The position numbers and the translations under genes are program-made. Below, in pieces: positions 1-10,645 of a stretch of 64,000 nucleotides of DNA. Source of the stretch: Pseudopithomyces maydicus (taxonomy: Eukaryota > Ascomycota > Dothideomycetes > Pleosporales > Didymosphaeriaceae); assembly GCA_026873275.1 (NCBI GenBank), contig JANTUC010000017.1, positions 1,236,898 to 1,300,897 on the forward strand. The letters are read 5' to 3'. Within the stretch, counting starts at the first letter, position 1, and every line of letters starts with the position of its first letter. The notes beneath the pieces were generated by a model. That model ran no database searches and was not told where the DNA came from. It worked only from the letters and a program-made list of their open reading frames with translations.

Positions 1-1
1 C

Positions 2-748
2 AGCATCTCATCTTGCGTATCGCTCGTCACAGTTACGCTCACCGAATACAATGGGTTCAATGACAACGCGCAGGACGTTGTGGGCTACGATATTGTGCCG
101 GCTAGTCCCGCAAATGCATCGCTCACAGGAAGTCTTATAACAGATACCTTTTCGTCGTCAGTAGCGGTGTCTATTTTCCCAGCGATGGAAGAGAAACTGG
201 TAACCGCCACAAAGCAGTCAGAGAGTATTACGCCAACCATTTCATCGAGCGCTCGGATCGGTAGTAGTAGCGGAGCTTCGTCTGGAGAGTATACTGAGAC
301 CAACAAGAGCAGCACCGAGGTCCATACTTCTGCTAAAAGCAGTGGTTCTTCCATAGCGACTAGTGCGTCCCCAACGACTAGCTCCTCCGTAGCGACCAGC
401 ACTTCCACAGCGACCAGCTCTTCCACGCCGTCTCCCACTTCCATAAGCACCGAAGAGACAACATCTACAGCGGTCATCTACAGTAGCAATGAATCTTTAG
501 ACATCGCATCCGCGTACCAAGTGAACCAGGATTCAACTCCCTTTTCGTTCGCCAGTGCACATGTTGCAAGCAGTTCGACCACAAGCACTTGCTTGTGGAC
601 ATTGACTTCTAGGAGGAAGAGTAGTAGTAGAACAGAACCAGTGCCGCAAGCTACTGTGACTAGCGAGGAAAGTGATGGCGGTGGTAGCAGCAGTATTGGT
701 GGAAGTGGGTTGATTGGGAACATACTTCACGGTGCGGGGTTGTCCTAA
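2..748 (+). CDS. C-terminal part of a Ser/Thr-rich cell-surface or secreted protein (5' end outside window)
   Basis: The frame is open from the first bases of the window to the TAA at 746-748, so only the last ~248 residues are visible. About 45 residues of ordinary folded-protein composition come first, including a stretch reading TLTEYNGFNDN. A long Ser/Thr-rich stalk of roughly 150 residues with many SSS and TST clusters follows, then a basic patch (SRRKSSSRT) and a Gly/Ser-rich end. Such stalks are heavily O-mannosylated in fungal wall and GPI-type proteins. No clear transmembrane helix or GPI omega-site is visible at the end. I do not recognise the catalytic or binding domain, which must lie upstream of the window. 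Confidence 0.6.
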   Translation, partial: SISSCVSLVTVTLTEYNGFNDNAQDVVGYDIVPASPANASLTGSLITDTFSSSVAVSIFPAMEEKLVTATKQSESITPTISSSARIGSSSGASSGEYTETNKSSTEVHTSAKSSGSSIATSASPTTSSSVATSTSTATSSSTPSPTSISTEETTSTAVIYSSNESLDIASAYQVNQDSTPFSFASAHVASSSTTSTCLWTLTSRRKSSSRTEPVPQATVTSEESDGGGSSSIGGSGLIGNILHGAGLS

Positions 749-1051
749 TAATTCTCAACATCGACGTTTCGTTATTGAATTCGCCTGATCATACTAATAA
801 TAAGTAGCGCTCCCTGATAAAATACATTTACTGAAGATATTCCCAATTGATCGAATCGCAGTGTGAATGAGATACAAATGTTTTCATTTAATTGAACAAT
901 CATATATTTCCTCAACTCAGACGTGTCCTATCATTGAATATGATCTAGAAACCTCTTCTACAAATACAACGAACAGCCAGCCTTCCTCCATATCTCATTC
1001 CAAAACAACGTACCCTCCTCTACCCAAAAATTGGCAATAAAAACTCCTAAC
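749..1051. other. Intergenic, AT-rich
   Basis: No coding signal. AT-rich spacer that should hold the 3' UTR of the surface protein and the promoter of the small membrane protein at 1052. Pyrimidine-rich, A-rich sequence just before 1052 fits a fungal 5' UTR. Confidence 0.5.
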
Positions 1052-1557
1052 ATGTCTTCAACAACTGTCATCGTAGTCATCGCTGTTTTATTGGCGGTTC
1101 TCGTTCTTGGTGCACTTTTATGCTGTTTCGCGTGCAAAACGCCGACGTTCGCAACCCCAGTATGTTATGAGCCACCGTTCTAATGTTTGAAAACAAGATG
1201 AATCAACCTAACAAAACACAGGGACCCAGTAGTGGTGCAGCGTCAGGAAACGCATCGCAACAAGCACAGATGCCAAATTATGCTGCGTGGCCAGGCCAAG
1301 GTGCATCGCAACAGCAGGGATCAAGAGGTCCTGGACAATCGCAACAGAGATCAAGAGGCCCAGGACAATCGCAGCAGGGGTCGAGAGGTCCAGGATCCTC
1401 TCAACAGGGATATTCGATACAGATGAGTTCTGATGCGGGATCTCGAAAGCAAGGGTACTCGGGGCAAGGTTCCAATCAGAAGGGGTATTCCAAGAAAGGA
1501 CGTTCGAAGAACAGCCGTTCAAGTCACGGATACTCCTCTCAGGGTTCTAGTAGTTAG
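1052..1557 (+). CDS. Small single-pass membrane protein with a Gly/Gln/Ser-rich repeat tail
   Basis: Two exons are inferred: 1052-1159 and 1198-1557, joined in phase 0 across a 38-base intron (GTATGT...AACAAG). The product is about 155 residues. Residues 4-29 form a strongly hydrophobic helix (runs of V, L, I, A, G) ending in CC-F-AC, so it is a signal anchor or transmembrane segment with possible palmitoylated cysteines. The tail has near-repeats of RGPGQSQQ and QGYS units and becomes Lys/Arg/Ser-rich at the end. Without the intron, the hydrophobic exon would stop after seven more codons, and the repeat ORF would lack a membrane anchor. I do not recognise the family. The low-complexity tail resembles prion-like or phase-separating sequences, but that is inference. 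Confidence 0.55.
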
Positions 1558-1873
1558 GCCATATGATGTTTCAAGAGAACTCTGGAGGCCTCCTCCGAAA
1601 TTTTCGATCATAGAATATCAATATTTTACATGGGTAAACGCGAAAAGTGCATCATAGTGAAAGTTGAGTTTGAAAGCTATTATGTTATTTTTGTCTTCAG
1701 GAAAAGGAATTTGTGACTTGAGTCTATAAACAGCACTGTCGGCTCCGCCCGCCTGAATAGTTCGTTCAACCTCACACAAGAATGTCGCCCATAGGCTGGT
1801 GTCTCTAGGATACGTGTGGAGGTAGACGTTGCCGTGAGTCACTTGATTTGTCCATTACTACAGAGCCCTCTGG
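1558..1873. other. Spacer with one doubtful minus-strand ORF
   Basis: Short gap between two convergent genes. It holds a 74-residue minus-strand frame (1618-1842) with fairly protein-like composition (PFPEDKNNIIAFKLNFHYDAL) but no recognisable family. It could be a small gene or a remnant; I would not annotate it without transcript support. Confidence 0.3.
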
Positions 1874-3177
1874 TTAGACTTGGATCGTCGCGTCCATCCA
1901 CTCCTTCCTCCCAATCGCCCACTCGGCAGGATCATCAAACCCCCACACCAGCCTTTCCTCCTCCAGCTCCTTGAGGGTCTTTTCGAGCACCGTCTTGGCT
2001 TCGGACAAGCGCTCATCCTCTCCGCTTGCGTTCTCTATCTTGCGCTCGACCTCACCCAGGAGTTCTTCAGCTACGATCTCTTCGCTCATTAGCCGCAGTA
2101 TGGCGTCCCAAGAGTCCTCTTCGTCCAACTCCAGCTTTCCTGCTAGATAGATGGCGTCGATGCTCGTATCCACGTGGTCCTGCACAAACTCGGGTACGTA
2201 CCGCCTGCCCTCGTGGAACTCGATCTGTTGGCGGCACAGCGGACAGGTTCGATGCGGGTGGACAGCGGCGTTGGCGAGTGGGGCATCCATCCACAACTCC
2301 AGACAGCTCTTTCCGACTATGTGTCCACAGTACTTGATCTTGACTGGGTAGTCGGAGATTAGGTCGTCGATGTTGGGATCGGCAAGGTCGAGAAACTCGT
2401 TCCGGCAGATTGGGCATGCGCGGTCGGCGTCGGAAGAGAAGTTGTTGATGGTAGCCGCAGGGATCGCACATGCGAAGTGGTCGAGCTTACCGGCTTGGAT
2501 CTTGTTGAAGATGCGCTTGCACAGCCCTACTTCGTCTCGAGTCGTCTCTGGATGTATCCTGTGGGTGAACCAACTCTTCTGTCGGTCATGTCCATGGAGG
2601 CGTTGGAGAGTACGTGCGTGGCTGATTGCCCATCGGTGGTGCACGGCCAGTGCAAAGGCGTAATCGAGACGCTCTTCTGCACTGCCCTGATCCTCATCGG
2701 TGAGGGCCATGTAAAGCCTCTCCATGTCGGTCCAGTCGTCCTCCGCCTTTTCGATGGCGGACCGAAGGAGCCGGGTCATGTGCTCTTTTGTGAGATGGTG
2801 AGCCTGAAGGCTCACCATCTGCACAAGCCAACCTCGCGCTGCGCGCAGTTGGTGGCGTACTTCTGCTGTCGAGGTTATCATGTGAAGGCGGAAAGGAGGT
2901 TCATCATGAGTATCATGGTAGCAGTCACGAAGATAGCCAATGTCCATGGGGAATAAGAGAGTGGAGTCCCTACGTTGATTGCTTAGCAGGGCTTGGACTT
3001 CTGCAAGCAGCCCGAGGCGCTCTTTGGCCTCTTTGGCAACTGCACACTGTTAGAAAAGGGTCCAGAAAAGCGACGCAGGTGGCCGCGATTTTACAAGTGC
3101 AGCGACATACCTTCTTCTTTCGGGGGCAGATCCTTGGAACGAGGGAACAGTTCCTCACGCCAATCGTTACTGGTCAT
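1874..3177 (-). CDS. RING-finger protein, likely E3 ubiquitin ligase
   Basis: Two exons: 3177-3111, then a 71-base intron (3110-3040, GTATGT...GTGCAG), then 3039-1874; 410 residues. The start at 3177 is preferred because exon 1 joins in phase and adds 53 residues before the next methionine. The N-terminal half is helical with no known domain. The RING lies at about residues 231-292: CPIC at the first zinc pair, then CGHIVGKSC, then CPLC. The usual C-x-H-x2-C spacing is replaced by C-x-H-x5-C, so one of the eight zinc ligands appears absent or displaced, as I recall for other fungal RING proteins. The C-terminal ~80 residues are acidic and probably coiled-coil. The role is inferred to be substrate-directed ubiquitination; the substrate is unknown. 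Its promoter is a heptamer array. Confidence 0.8.
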
Positions 3178-3186
3178 CTTGTTAGA

Positions 3187-3403
3187 GTTGCGGTTTGTGA
3201 TTTGTAGTTTGCGGTTTGCGATTCGTGATCTGCAGTCTGCGGTCTGCGGTCTGCGGCTTGCGGCTTGCGGCTTGCGGCTTACAGTCTACGGTCTGCGGTC
3301 TGCAGCTTGCGGCTTGCGGTTTACGGTCTGCTGTCCACTGTCTGCTGTCTGCTGTCTGCTTTCTGCGGTCTGCAGCTCGCGGTTCGCGGTTAACGGTCTG
3401 ACA
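3187..3403. repeat. 31-unit heptamer minisatellite in the RING gene promoter
   Basis: The sequence divides without slippage into 31 consecutive 7-base units with consensus TCTGCGG / CTTGCGG and scattered substitutions. The array starts 10 bases upstream of the start codon of the minus-strand RING gene and covers its proximal promoter or 5' UTR. Unit length is constant even where units have diverged, which argues for old tandem duplication followed by point mutation. Confidence 0.9.
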
Positions 3404-5050
3404 GTAGATGGGAAGTGAGGTGCAGTGGGGAGAGCTCTGGACGAAGCTGTGGTGGGGCTATATTTTGGTGAGCTAAGCGACTTGTGTACGCGTCCGGTGA
3501 ATGCGCGCACCCACGGTCGCGATGGTACACGCGTGACGCGGGGTAAACAGTAAATAAGATCGCAAGACCCGTAGTGTCCAGGACTTTTGCGAGGCAATCT
3601 GGCCTTTGTGGCAAACGCCAGTTCGAGGGCTTCAGAATGAACCTCTCGTTATGGATGAGTTAAGACTCTAAATGCATGCTTTTCCTATCAAGTATGCTCC
3701 AAGATGTTATTTTGAGTACAATAAAGTGATCATTTTGCGGTAAATCGAAGGTCATCAAAGACTGGCAACTCTGAGAACGGGAATCAGCACCCCATGTATA
3801 TTTACATCCACAACTTTCGCTGCCCGTAATGGTTCTCTCTAATGTCTTATCAGCTTTAAATACCATCCTATATCTTCCTCTCGAAATTGTGTTGCTATTG
3901 CCATCCACTACTTTATTTATACGGAGCGTTGTAAGAAGATAAACTGGCAGTGTCGACCATTACAGGTAAGGCTAAGGCTACCTCAAATAGTGAGCTTTTT
4001 TCTCAATATTTCCTTAGTTCTGAGACTTTAGAGCGGCTCAAAATCTTACTGGAAGCAATCACCTCACTTTATCTCATATCTGGAGACAATCATGACGCAG
4101 AGCGAAGGTTAGTGTGAGGTGAAGAGACCTTAAGGTTTTAGTTTAGAACCCATTTGGCCTTATGACAACTCCGAAATATCTGTAGAACTACAATGAAATG
4201 TCAAGATTTCCTTTAAATTGAGAAATCATGAGATTGAAGAACTGTTGAAGAAGAAACAACATATGTTTATATTCTGGGAAGAGTATATCGAGGTTTCGTT
4301 GCTGATATAAAGTACAATGCCAGCAGTTGAATGTGGTTCAGTGGGTTTTGGCAAATTATGGATGCTTTTCTCAAAGCCCATAAGCAGGCTCATTGATACT
4401 GAACTATCGAATTCTTTTTACTGTATTAATGTAGGATAGATAGGTTTATTGCATGCATGATCAAGATGTGTGGGATTGCAAGCGATGCAATGCTTTCTAT
4501 ATTCGTTCTCTCTTTATGACAATCCAGGTATATAGCAATGTCCGAAGGCATGCTCTTGCGATTTCTACCAGATTAATAATGCTAGAGTATGAATTTCTGT
4601 GCATCTGTTTCTGTCGTTGGGGTGTATTGGTTCACTCTCTTGTCTCTGTGTTCTGCTTTTGGATTAGCGCAAGCGGGCGCCACATGGTGGCTATTGGCTA
4701 GTGTCGGCTTAGTAAGACAAATAGCGTGAAAGTAACACCGCTCATGTATAGGCTTCGCTCCTTACAGTGCTTCCTGTTATCTGCAACCCCAGGTTTTCGG
4801 AAATCTAACGGTCGTGAATGCGTTGATTGATATAGAAACCATCTCGATTCATGGTCGTCGAAATAGCGCTCGTTTCCGGGCACTCCGCAAGAACATGTGT
4901 TCTCGATCAGCCAGACAACGCCACCAATGAATGCCACTGAGCGCTAACGAGCGGATACGAGCGGCGCGAATGTCCTCACTCTATCGCGGCGAAGGCACAG
5001 AAAAACATAAGACCATGCAATAGACTATTCGAGGGCACTTAGCATCCATT
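3404..5050. other. Gene-poor, AT-rich spacer
   Basis: No convincing gene. A few frames of 75-83 codons exist on both strands (for example minus 3660-3908), but none shows family motifs or a splice context. Holds the promoter of the HET gene at its right end. Confidence 0.5.
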
Positions 5051-7159
5051 ATGTGCTCAATCTGGTATGCGCAGCTCCAGGTCGGCTTTAACCCATGTTC
5101 GCATACGATTTGGACCTCTGTTAAACCACTATGCCGAGCAAACCCGCCCCAAACTTATCGAAGACTCCTGTTCAGGCGATCTTATCACTACGATGCGCTC
5201 AGAAGAAATGAGTTCCGCCTCCTGCGGGGCCACCGCCATAGTGATGGCAGCCTCAACATCGAGCTGCGAACGTTTCCTCTCGGGAAACCAGAAACACCTT
5301 CCTTTTCCGCTGTTTCCTATGTATGGGGATCTACACAGTTCGAAAAATCTGTCCAGGCAGACGACCGGCGGATCCCAATCCCAAATTCTCTCTACTCTTT
5401 CTTGCACAAGGTGTTGAACGATGAGAATGGTTCTTGGTGGTGGGCAGATTCTGTGTGTATTGACCAGACAAACGACTTGGAAAAGGCACAGCAGGTGTCT
5501 CTCATGCGAGAGATCTTCGAATCGGCAGATACTACCTGCGTTTGGCTAGGCGAAAAGAGCGAAGATAGCGACGCCGCTTTGGATTTTCTCAAATATCTTG
5601 GGGTTGACTTCTGGCGTGAAATGGAGAAATGCACCTCGGTTGAATACCCTTCATGGATAACCGCATTGGCGTCTAGAACTGATGCGCATCGGTCTCAATG
5701 GGATGCTGTTGAACGCCTGTTTCAACGACCATGGTACACATACTCACCATATATTTATACACAACGATGAATGCTAAGAATTGACAGGTGGCGAAGAGTA
5801 TGGACAGTACAGGAGTACGTTGTCTCTAGCTCAATCATGTTTCGATGTGGGGATAAAGCACTCGCGGGACAAACTTTCAACAAAGCGTTATCAGCAGTTT
5901 GGGCCTGCCACAGAGCTACGGGGAACTTCAGATACGATGCTCAATGGAACCGGAATCGTATCCTGGAGTTTCATAATCTCTATTTCCCTCCTTCGCTGAC
6001 TGCCTTATTGGCGTATCTCGGTGACCATTTCTCGACCGATCCCCGCGATCGACTATATTCTTTGTCTGGCATAGCACACGATCCAGATATCCTCGGTAAC
6101 CTTAAATACGACAACACTGTCCAAGAGGTGTACATTGCCTTGGTCAAGAACTTCATCAAAAAGTACAAAAGTCTGGATATCATCTGTTTCGCAACCAATT
6201 TTGCCAGCTCGAATGGTTCTGGCTTGAAGGATGGTACTCCGTCATGGGTCCCAGATTGGAGTGTACCCGTTACACCTCTTGTGGTCCCATTAATGGTCAG
6301 TCAGGGTGGACGAGAGCATATCGGAAATCTGAGGCCGCACTGGGCACAAAAGCATTCTGCTGAATATACGGCTTCGCTCGATCGAACCCCGGAAGTATTG
6401 TTCTTCGAAAACATAAATGAGCTACGATGCAAAGGGATTCTGATAGGTGTTTTGGACGGTATGACTCGGGTGTCGGGTCGGGAAACTCCACGAACGATGG
6501 AACAAAGCGAAAATGATGCCTTGGTGCAGCCAAAATCCGGCCAGTATACATCTTATCGATATTCAGAAGGATCGTGTGCCGAGAAGGCATCCGGTATCCT
6601 CCAATCGCTTATGAGATGCTTGGTGCTTAATCGTAAAGATCATTACATGAACCACGCAGCTCCCGAAATACGATTCACTAACGAATTACGCGCGCTAGTC
6701 GACGCAGCAACAAGTCCGAGTGTTCAACCGTACGCACACTTCACAGCCTGGTACCACGCCAATAAATCCTTCAGAATCAACGGTATAGAACTAGCCGCAC
6801 TCTTCAAACAAAACTTCACCACAAGAATTCTCAGCGCACACGAGTTGCCCGAACCATCGTATCGAGTCGACATTTCAGAAAGGCAGCTCTTCGCTTCAAG
6901 ATTTCATGACACTACTATCAAGATGGCGAGGCGGTTCGTCGTCACTGAAAACGGGCTACTGGCAATGGCCCCCAGACGCTCGAAAAAAGGTGACGTAATC
7001 TGCATACTATACGGTTGCAGTGTCCCTGTTGTTCTCCGCAAGCGGCCAGAATCGGGTCACTATCAATTTATCGGCGAGTGCTATGTTGATGGTTTCATGA
7101 ACGGGGAAGCTTTGACCAGTCACGAAAAATTTGAAGAAAGAATGTTTACCCTACTATGA
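5051..7159 (+). CDS. HET-domain protein (heterokaryon incompatibility type)
   Basis: Two exons, 5051-5733 and 5788-7159, with a 54-base intron (GTACAC...GACAG). The splice rebuilds the classic PWWRRVWTVQEY stretch, which supports it. The product is 684 residues. The HET domain starts near residue 85 with FSAVSYVWGS, then WWADSVCIDQ, the SLMREIFESADTTCVWLG segment, the WTVQEY motif, and DPRDRLYSLSGIA. The C-terminal region has the GDVICILYGCSVPVVLR ... YQFIGECYVDGFMNGEA stretch common to large HET-6/Tol-like proteins. HET proteins trigger programmed cell death after non-self recognition between fused hyphae. The first ~45 residues are unlike the family, so the true start may be further in (for example near the YHYDAL segment). 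Confidence 0.85.
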
Positions 7160-7724
7160 CCAGAACCGCCCCCATATTCTCTACGGTATATTTATAACGC
7201 CGATTGCGATCAGATGAAATGTCTGCACGAGATCCATATGACGCATTTAGGCGATTCCATCCGATCCTATCTCGGTGGCCACACTAGAGTGGAGCTAAAT
7301 CACCGGCTTTGACTTGGCGTAGATAAACCTTTTAAGGAAGGTCAATCTGAAACAAGCTTTGATCGTGTTGTTGGATAAAGGAAAAGGGCCAAGACCTCAT
7401 CCGACATCCGTGGTAAGATGGAATAACATCCGGCCGTTCATTACCCGACAGACGACCCGGCGAGCTATCTAAACGTTGTCGATGGAAAAAGCCGGGAAGC
7501 TCATAGAATCCAACAAGCTATAGTGTTTAGCTTCTTCACACGCTCGCAGGCAGAACAAGAAGAGTTGTTTGGAGATTTTGGTATTTCATCATACATGAAC
7601 TAGCACTGCATAGTACAGCATCGAACAGTCTCCGCCCAGAGCACTGCCACCATACCCAGGTAAAATCTCATTGGTACTCATTATCACATAACCCACAAGC
7701 GTAACGGAAAGGGGCATATCCTGT
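7160..7724. other. Intergenic spacer
   Basis: Between two convergent genes; nothing recognisable apart from the 3' UTRs that must lie here. Confidence 0.5.
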
Positions 7725-8379
7725 TTATGCCTCCGCCTCGCGCTTGAGTCCACCAAGCAAACGGATGGTAGCATAAGAGCTTGCCTCCGCATTGGCATCC
7801 GCCTCAGCCTCCGCCTCGCGCTTCAACCCACCAAGCAAACGAATAGTGGCATACGAGCTTGCCTCGGCGTCAGCTTCAGCATTGGCATCAGCTTCGCGCT
7901 TGAGTCCACCGAGCAGGCGGATGGTTGCGTAGGAGCTTGCCTCCGGGTCAGCTTCGGCCTCGGCCTCAGCTTCACGCTTCTTCAGCCCACCAAGGAGACG
8001 GATGGTAGCATAGGAGCTGGCCTCTGGGTCCGCCTCAGCTTCTGCTTCGGCCTCACGCTTCAATCCACCAAGGAGGCGGATGGTAGCGTACGAGCTTGCC
8101 TCTGGGTCGGCCTCGGCCTCAGCCTCGGCCTCACGCTTCTTCAGTCCACCAAGAAGGCGAATAGTGGCGTAAGAGCTGGCCTCGGCGTCGGCATCAGCTT
8201 CGCGTTTTAGACCACCCAGCAAGCGGATGGTGGCATACGAGCTCGCCTCAGCATCAGCATCGGGCTTCTATATAACACATCAAACTTAATACACCAAGAT
8301 CAACATTTTCAGATTTTCTTACCGAAACAGGGGCAGCCGCAGCCACTGACAGGAAGAGCGCCAAAGTCGAGAACTTCAT
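7725..8379 (-). CDS. Secreted multi-core peptide precursor, dikaritin-like RiPP (locus 1)
   Basis: Two exons: 8379-8323 (19 codons) and 8267-7725, with a 55-base intron (GTAAGA...ATATAG); 199 residues. Residues 1-17 are a signal peptide (MKFSTLALFLSVAAAA). The rest is seven tandem units. Each ends in an invariant 12-mer SSYATIRLLGGL followed by KR or KKR, then an acidic spacer such as EAEAEAEADPEA. The dibasic sites suit Kex2 and the EA/DA dipeptides suit Ste13-type trimming, as in yeast alpha-factor and in the ustiloxin, phomopsin and asperipin precursors. The core is identical in all seven copies while spacers vary in length and in D/N/E/P, so the core is the conserved product. A UstYa-type oxidase gene lies divergently 1.2 kb away. 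A pheromone precursor is the alternative, but the core lacks the Trp/Cys/GQP pattern of ascomycete alpha-pheromones. Confidence 0.85.
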
Positions 8380-8466
8380 GATGAAGGAAGAGTTGGATGG
8401 GCAGGTGCTGGGCTTCTAGGAGAGATCTGCTGGTGCTGTGGTAATAGTCGTGTGATACCTCGTGTC

Positions 8467-8472
8467 TTTATA
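8467..8472 (-). promoter_or_regulatory. TATA box of the locus-1 peptide precursor
   Basis: TATAAA on the minus strand, 88 bases upstream of the precursor start codon at 8379, a normal TATA position for a highly expressed secreted fungal gene. Confidence 0.45.
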
Positions 8473-8542
8473 TGTTTCCCAGACACCAATTCGTGCGTTA
8501 CTTGCGATGGTAGGCCATCAATCGGCGCTTGCGAGGAACATT

Positions 8543-8626
8543 CCAAGACCTTGGGGATCCTAACCAAGTATTTTCAGCGTGGGACCAAGACCTTGGGAGC
8601 CCAACCCCAGTAGTCTCAGCGCGACA
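8543..8626. repeat. Imperfect 42-base tandem duplication
   Basis: Two adjacent copies (8543-8584 and 8585-8626), both starting CCAAGACCTTGGG and ending in TCAGCG plus a few bases, with scattered substitutions between them. It lies in the promoter of the peptide precursor. Confidence 0.7.
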
Positions 8627-9567
8627 CTAAGAGTAAATCGCTTCAGTTACGTACGGTCCGATGGGTCTCGAACCCCTCATGGGGAAGGTACAAGTGTTAT
8701 CGAGCGTGGCAAGCTGTTGCTGAGTTCTTGTTGTAGTGTTACTGGTTGCCTTCTATGCAACCGAAAGCCACCTGCGTACAGCCATACGGTCCAAATGACG
8801 CCTTGTCCGTACGGAGGCATCGCATCGGACTTGATGTACATTGATCAAATGGAACGTTATGCTTATCACTTGCTCAATCAAATAGCATATCTAAAAGCAT
8901 ACAAACATGAAAATCGTCGATTGTGTTTTAATCCCGTCACGATACTCCACAATCCTCAAAATGGTACATGCACCCACAACAATGAAACGCTAGGGACCTC
9001 TACCTCCCCATGCCCCCGTGAATACTGATCTCCCTTGCACTGCACATCACACGTGCATACTTGCCAACCCGGGAAACTACGCAGGTACCTAAACAGGAAG
9101 GTGGGGTCCACGCCGAGCCAATACAAAGCATCCTAGATCCTTCGCCTAGAGAGTCTTGCCTACGCCCGGCGAGTCTTGTCGGAACATACAGTAGCCCCAA
9201 TCCTTTGGCAATGCAACTGACCATTCATAATATGGCCGTGCGCCGAAGCCGTTGCATTCCTCTTGTACGGGGCTTATCGCTGGTGGAGATAGAGATACGA
9301 TTCGTGCGTAAGGCGCGAACATGGACCCACACACCATCCGCCTACCCGGTCAAGTGTTCGAGAAGTTGTTCCTTTGCTGCAGGTAATCTTAGCTTCTCAT
9401 TGATGGGAGTAGATACCTCGCTTGTTGATTTCGCTTCGATGTAGGGCTCTTCGTTGGAGTACCTTGTTGTAAACTACCCTTTGCGTATCGCCTGGAACAC
9501 TGAGAAGTACTTCAGCGTAGTAGTTCATTCTCACTGGTGGAATCAGTCCTCAAATTTGCAACATACC

Positions 9568-10645
9568 ATGAAGTATAGGGATGATTCCGTTGACGAGAGC
9601 GCGACATTTCTTGACGAGGAGAATTGCAAAACCACTAGGACTACGCGGACACTCTCGTTGGGATCATACCAGCTTCTTACCGTTTGCAATGCAGTGTTCT
9701 TCTTCGCAACACTGTCGCTGTATGCTTCATCATGGATACAGCAGACTAAAGTTAAAAACCCGATATTGCGGCAAACCCATTCATACTGTAAGCGGCTTCC
9801 AGAGTATCACCTGTAAAACCAGACACTGACGTTGCAAGCCCCTCTCCTCGACGCCGTCGATGTGCCGTTAGAAGTGAAGACTCTAAACGGGACCCTCTAC
9901 GCCAATCGCCACCCATCAGTGGCGCGCGGCCCACCGAGTCCCGAAAAGGACGCTATCTGGGACGAGTGGGAGCTCACACGAGTATATCCCATCACAGCGG
10001 ACCAGATCCGCGCCATGGGCAAAGACCCCTCCACTGCAACAAAACTCGATGTGTGTCCTCTTCTTCCTTAGGCTCTTCGCCCAACCATTGACCAGCTCCC
10101 CAGGACGAAATTTTCGGTCTCGGTGACGACGCCTACGCTTCCATCTTCGACGTATACCACCAACTACATTGCCTCAACATGCTCCGCCGCCTCGTCTACC
10201 CAGACTACTATCCCAACGCGCGAATGCAGTTCCCCCAGGCGCATGACCCCGAAGCCGTATACTACATCCACATGGAGCACTGCGTCGACTTGCTGATGCA
10301 GACGATTCAGTGCAGCGCCAACTTGAACCTCATTACCTTGCATTGGGTACACGAGGAAGCGAATCCTTTCCCTGATATGAGCATCAACAAGCAGTGTGTG
10401 GCTAACTTTGATGCTCTGACCGAGTGGAGGAAGGAGAATCAGGTGGACATTGAGAAATACATTAACATTAGTGAGTATACAGAGTGATTTGATGGTTGTG
10501 AAGAAGGTTGACGATGTACGCAGAGAAACCGAAAGGTGTTAAGCAGTTGCCAGAGGCGGATGGGTGGTATAAGTATTTTAGACCGGATAAGGTTAATCCG
10601 AATCATCTGAATGGGGCAAATCCCGACGTGGACTTTAATTTATGA
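9568..10645 (+). CDS. UstYa-family (DUF3328) oxidase, RiPP-modifying (locus 1)
   Basis: Four exons join in frame: 9568-9787, 9839-10050, 10104-10470, 10524-10645; 306 residues. A single transmembrane helix lies at about residues 35-55, after a short cytosolic N-terminus, giving the usual type II topology facing the secretory lumen. Both signature motifs are present: HQLHC in the third exon, and HMEHCVDLLMQTIQC after it, fitting HxxHC and a second HxxHC-type element. These His/Cys residues are proposed to bind metal. In ustiloxin, phomopsin and cyclochlorotine pathways, UstYa homologues make oxidative cross-links or hydroxylations on the core peptide. Its neighbour is the seven-core precursor, whose Tyr-Ala-Thr-Ile segment has a tyrosine available for ether bridging. 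Assignment to that precursor rests on adjacency. Confidence 0.85.

Larger units (their letters stand above)
8380..9567. other. Divergent promoter region between the locus-1 precursor and its UstYa gene
   Basis: About 1.19 kb between two divergently transcribed genes, with no coding sequence I can support. It holds the precursor's TATA box and a 42-base tandem duplication. A shared regulator binding here is an inference from the arrangement. Confidence 0.5.

Noticed and set aside
1208..1522. 104-codon minus-strand frame opposite the Gly/Gln-rich gene
   Set aside because: It is an antisense shadow of the repeat region.
7725..8379. Reading the repeat precursor as an alpha-type mating pheromone gene
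   Set aside because: The KREAEA spacers fit, but the core lacks the Trp/Cys and Gly-Gln-Pro features of known ascomycete pheromones and a UstYa gene is adjacent. Not fully excluded.
8640..8700. GGTTCGAGACC-like T-arm on the minus strand, suggesting a tRNA
   Set aside because: No matching acceptor stem or anticodon arm at the correct distance; chance resemblance.
8579..9028. 149-codon plus-strand frame in the divergent promoter
   Set aside because: No motif, overlaps the 42-base tandem duplication, and lies in the shared promoter of locus 1.
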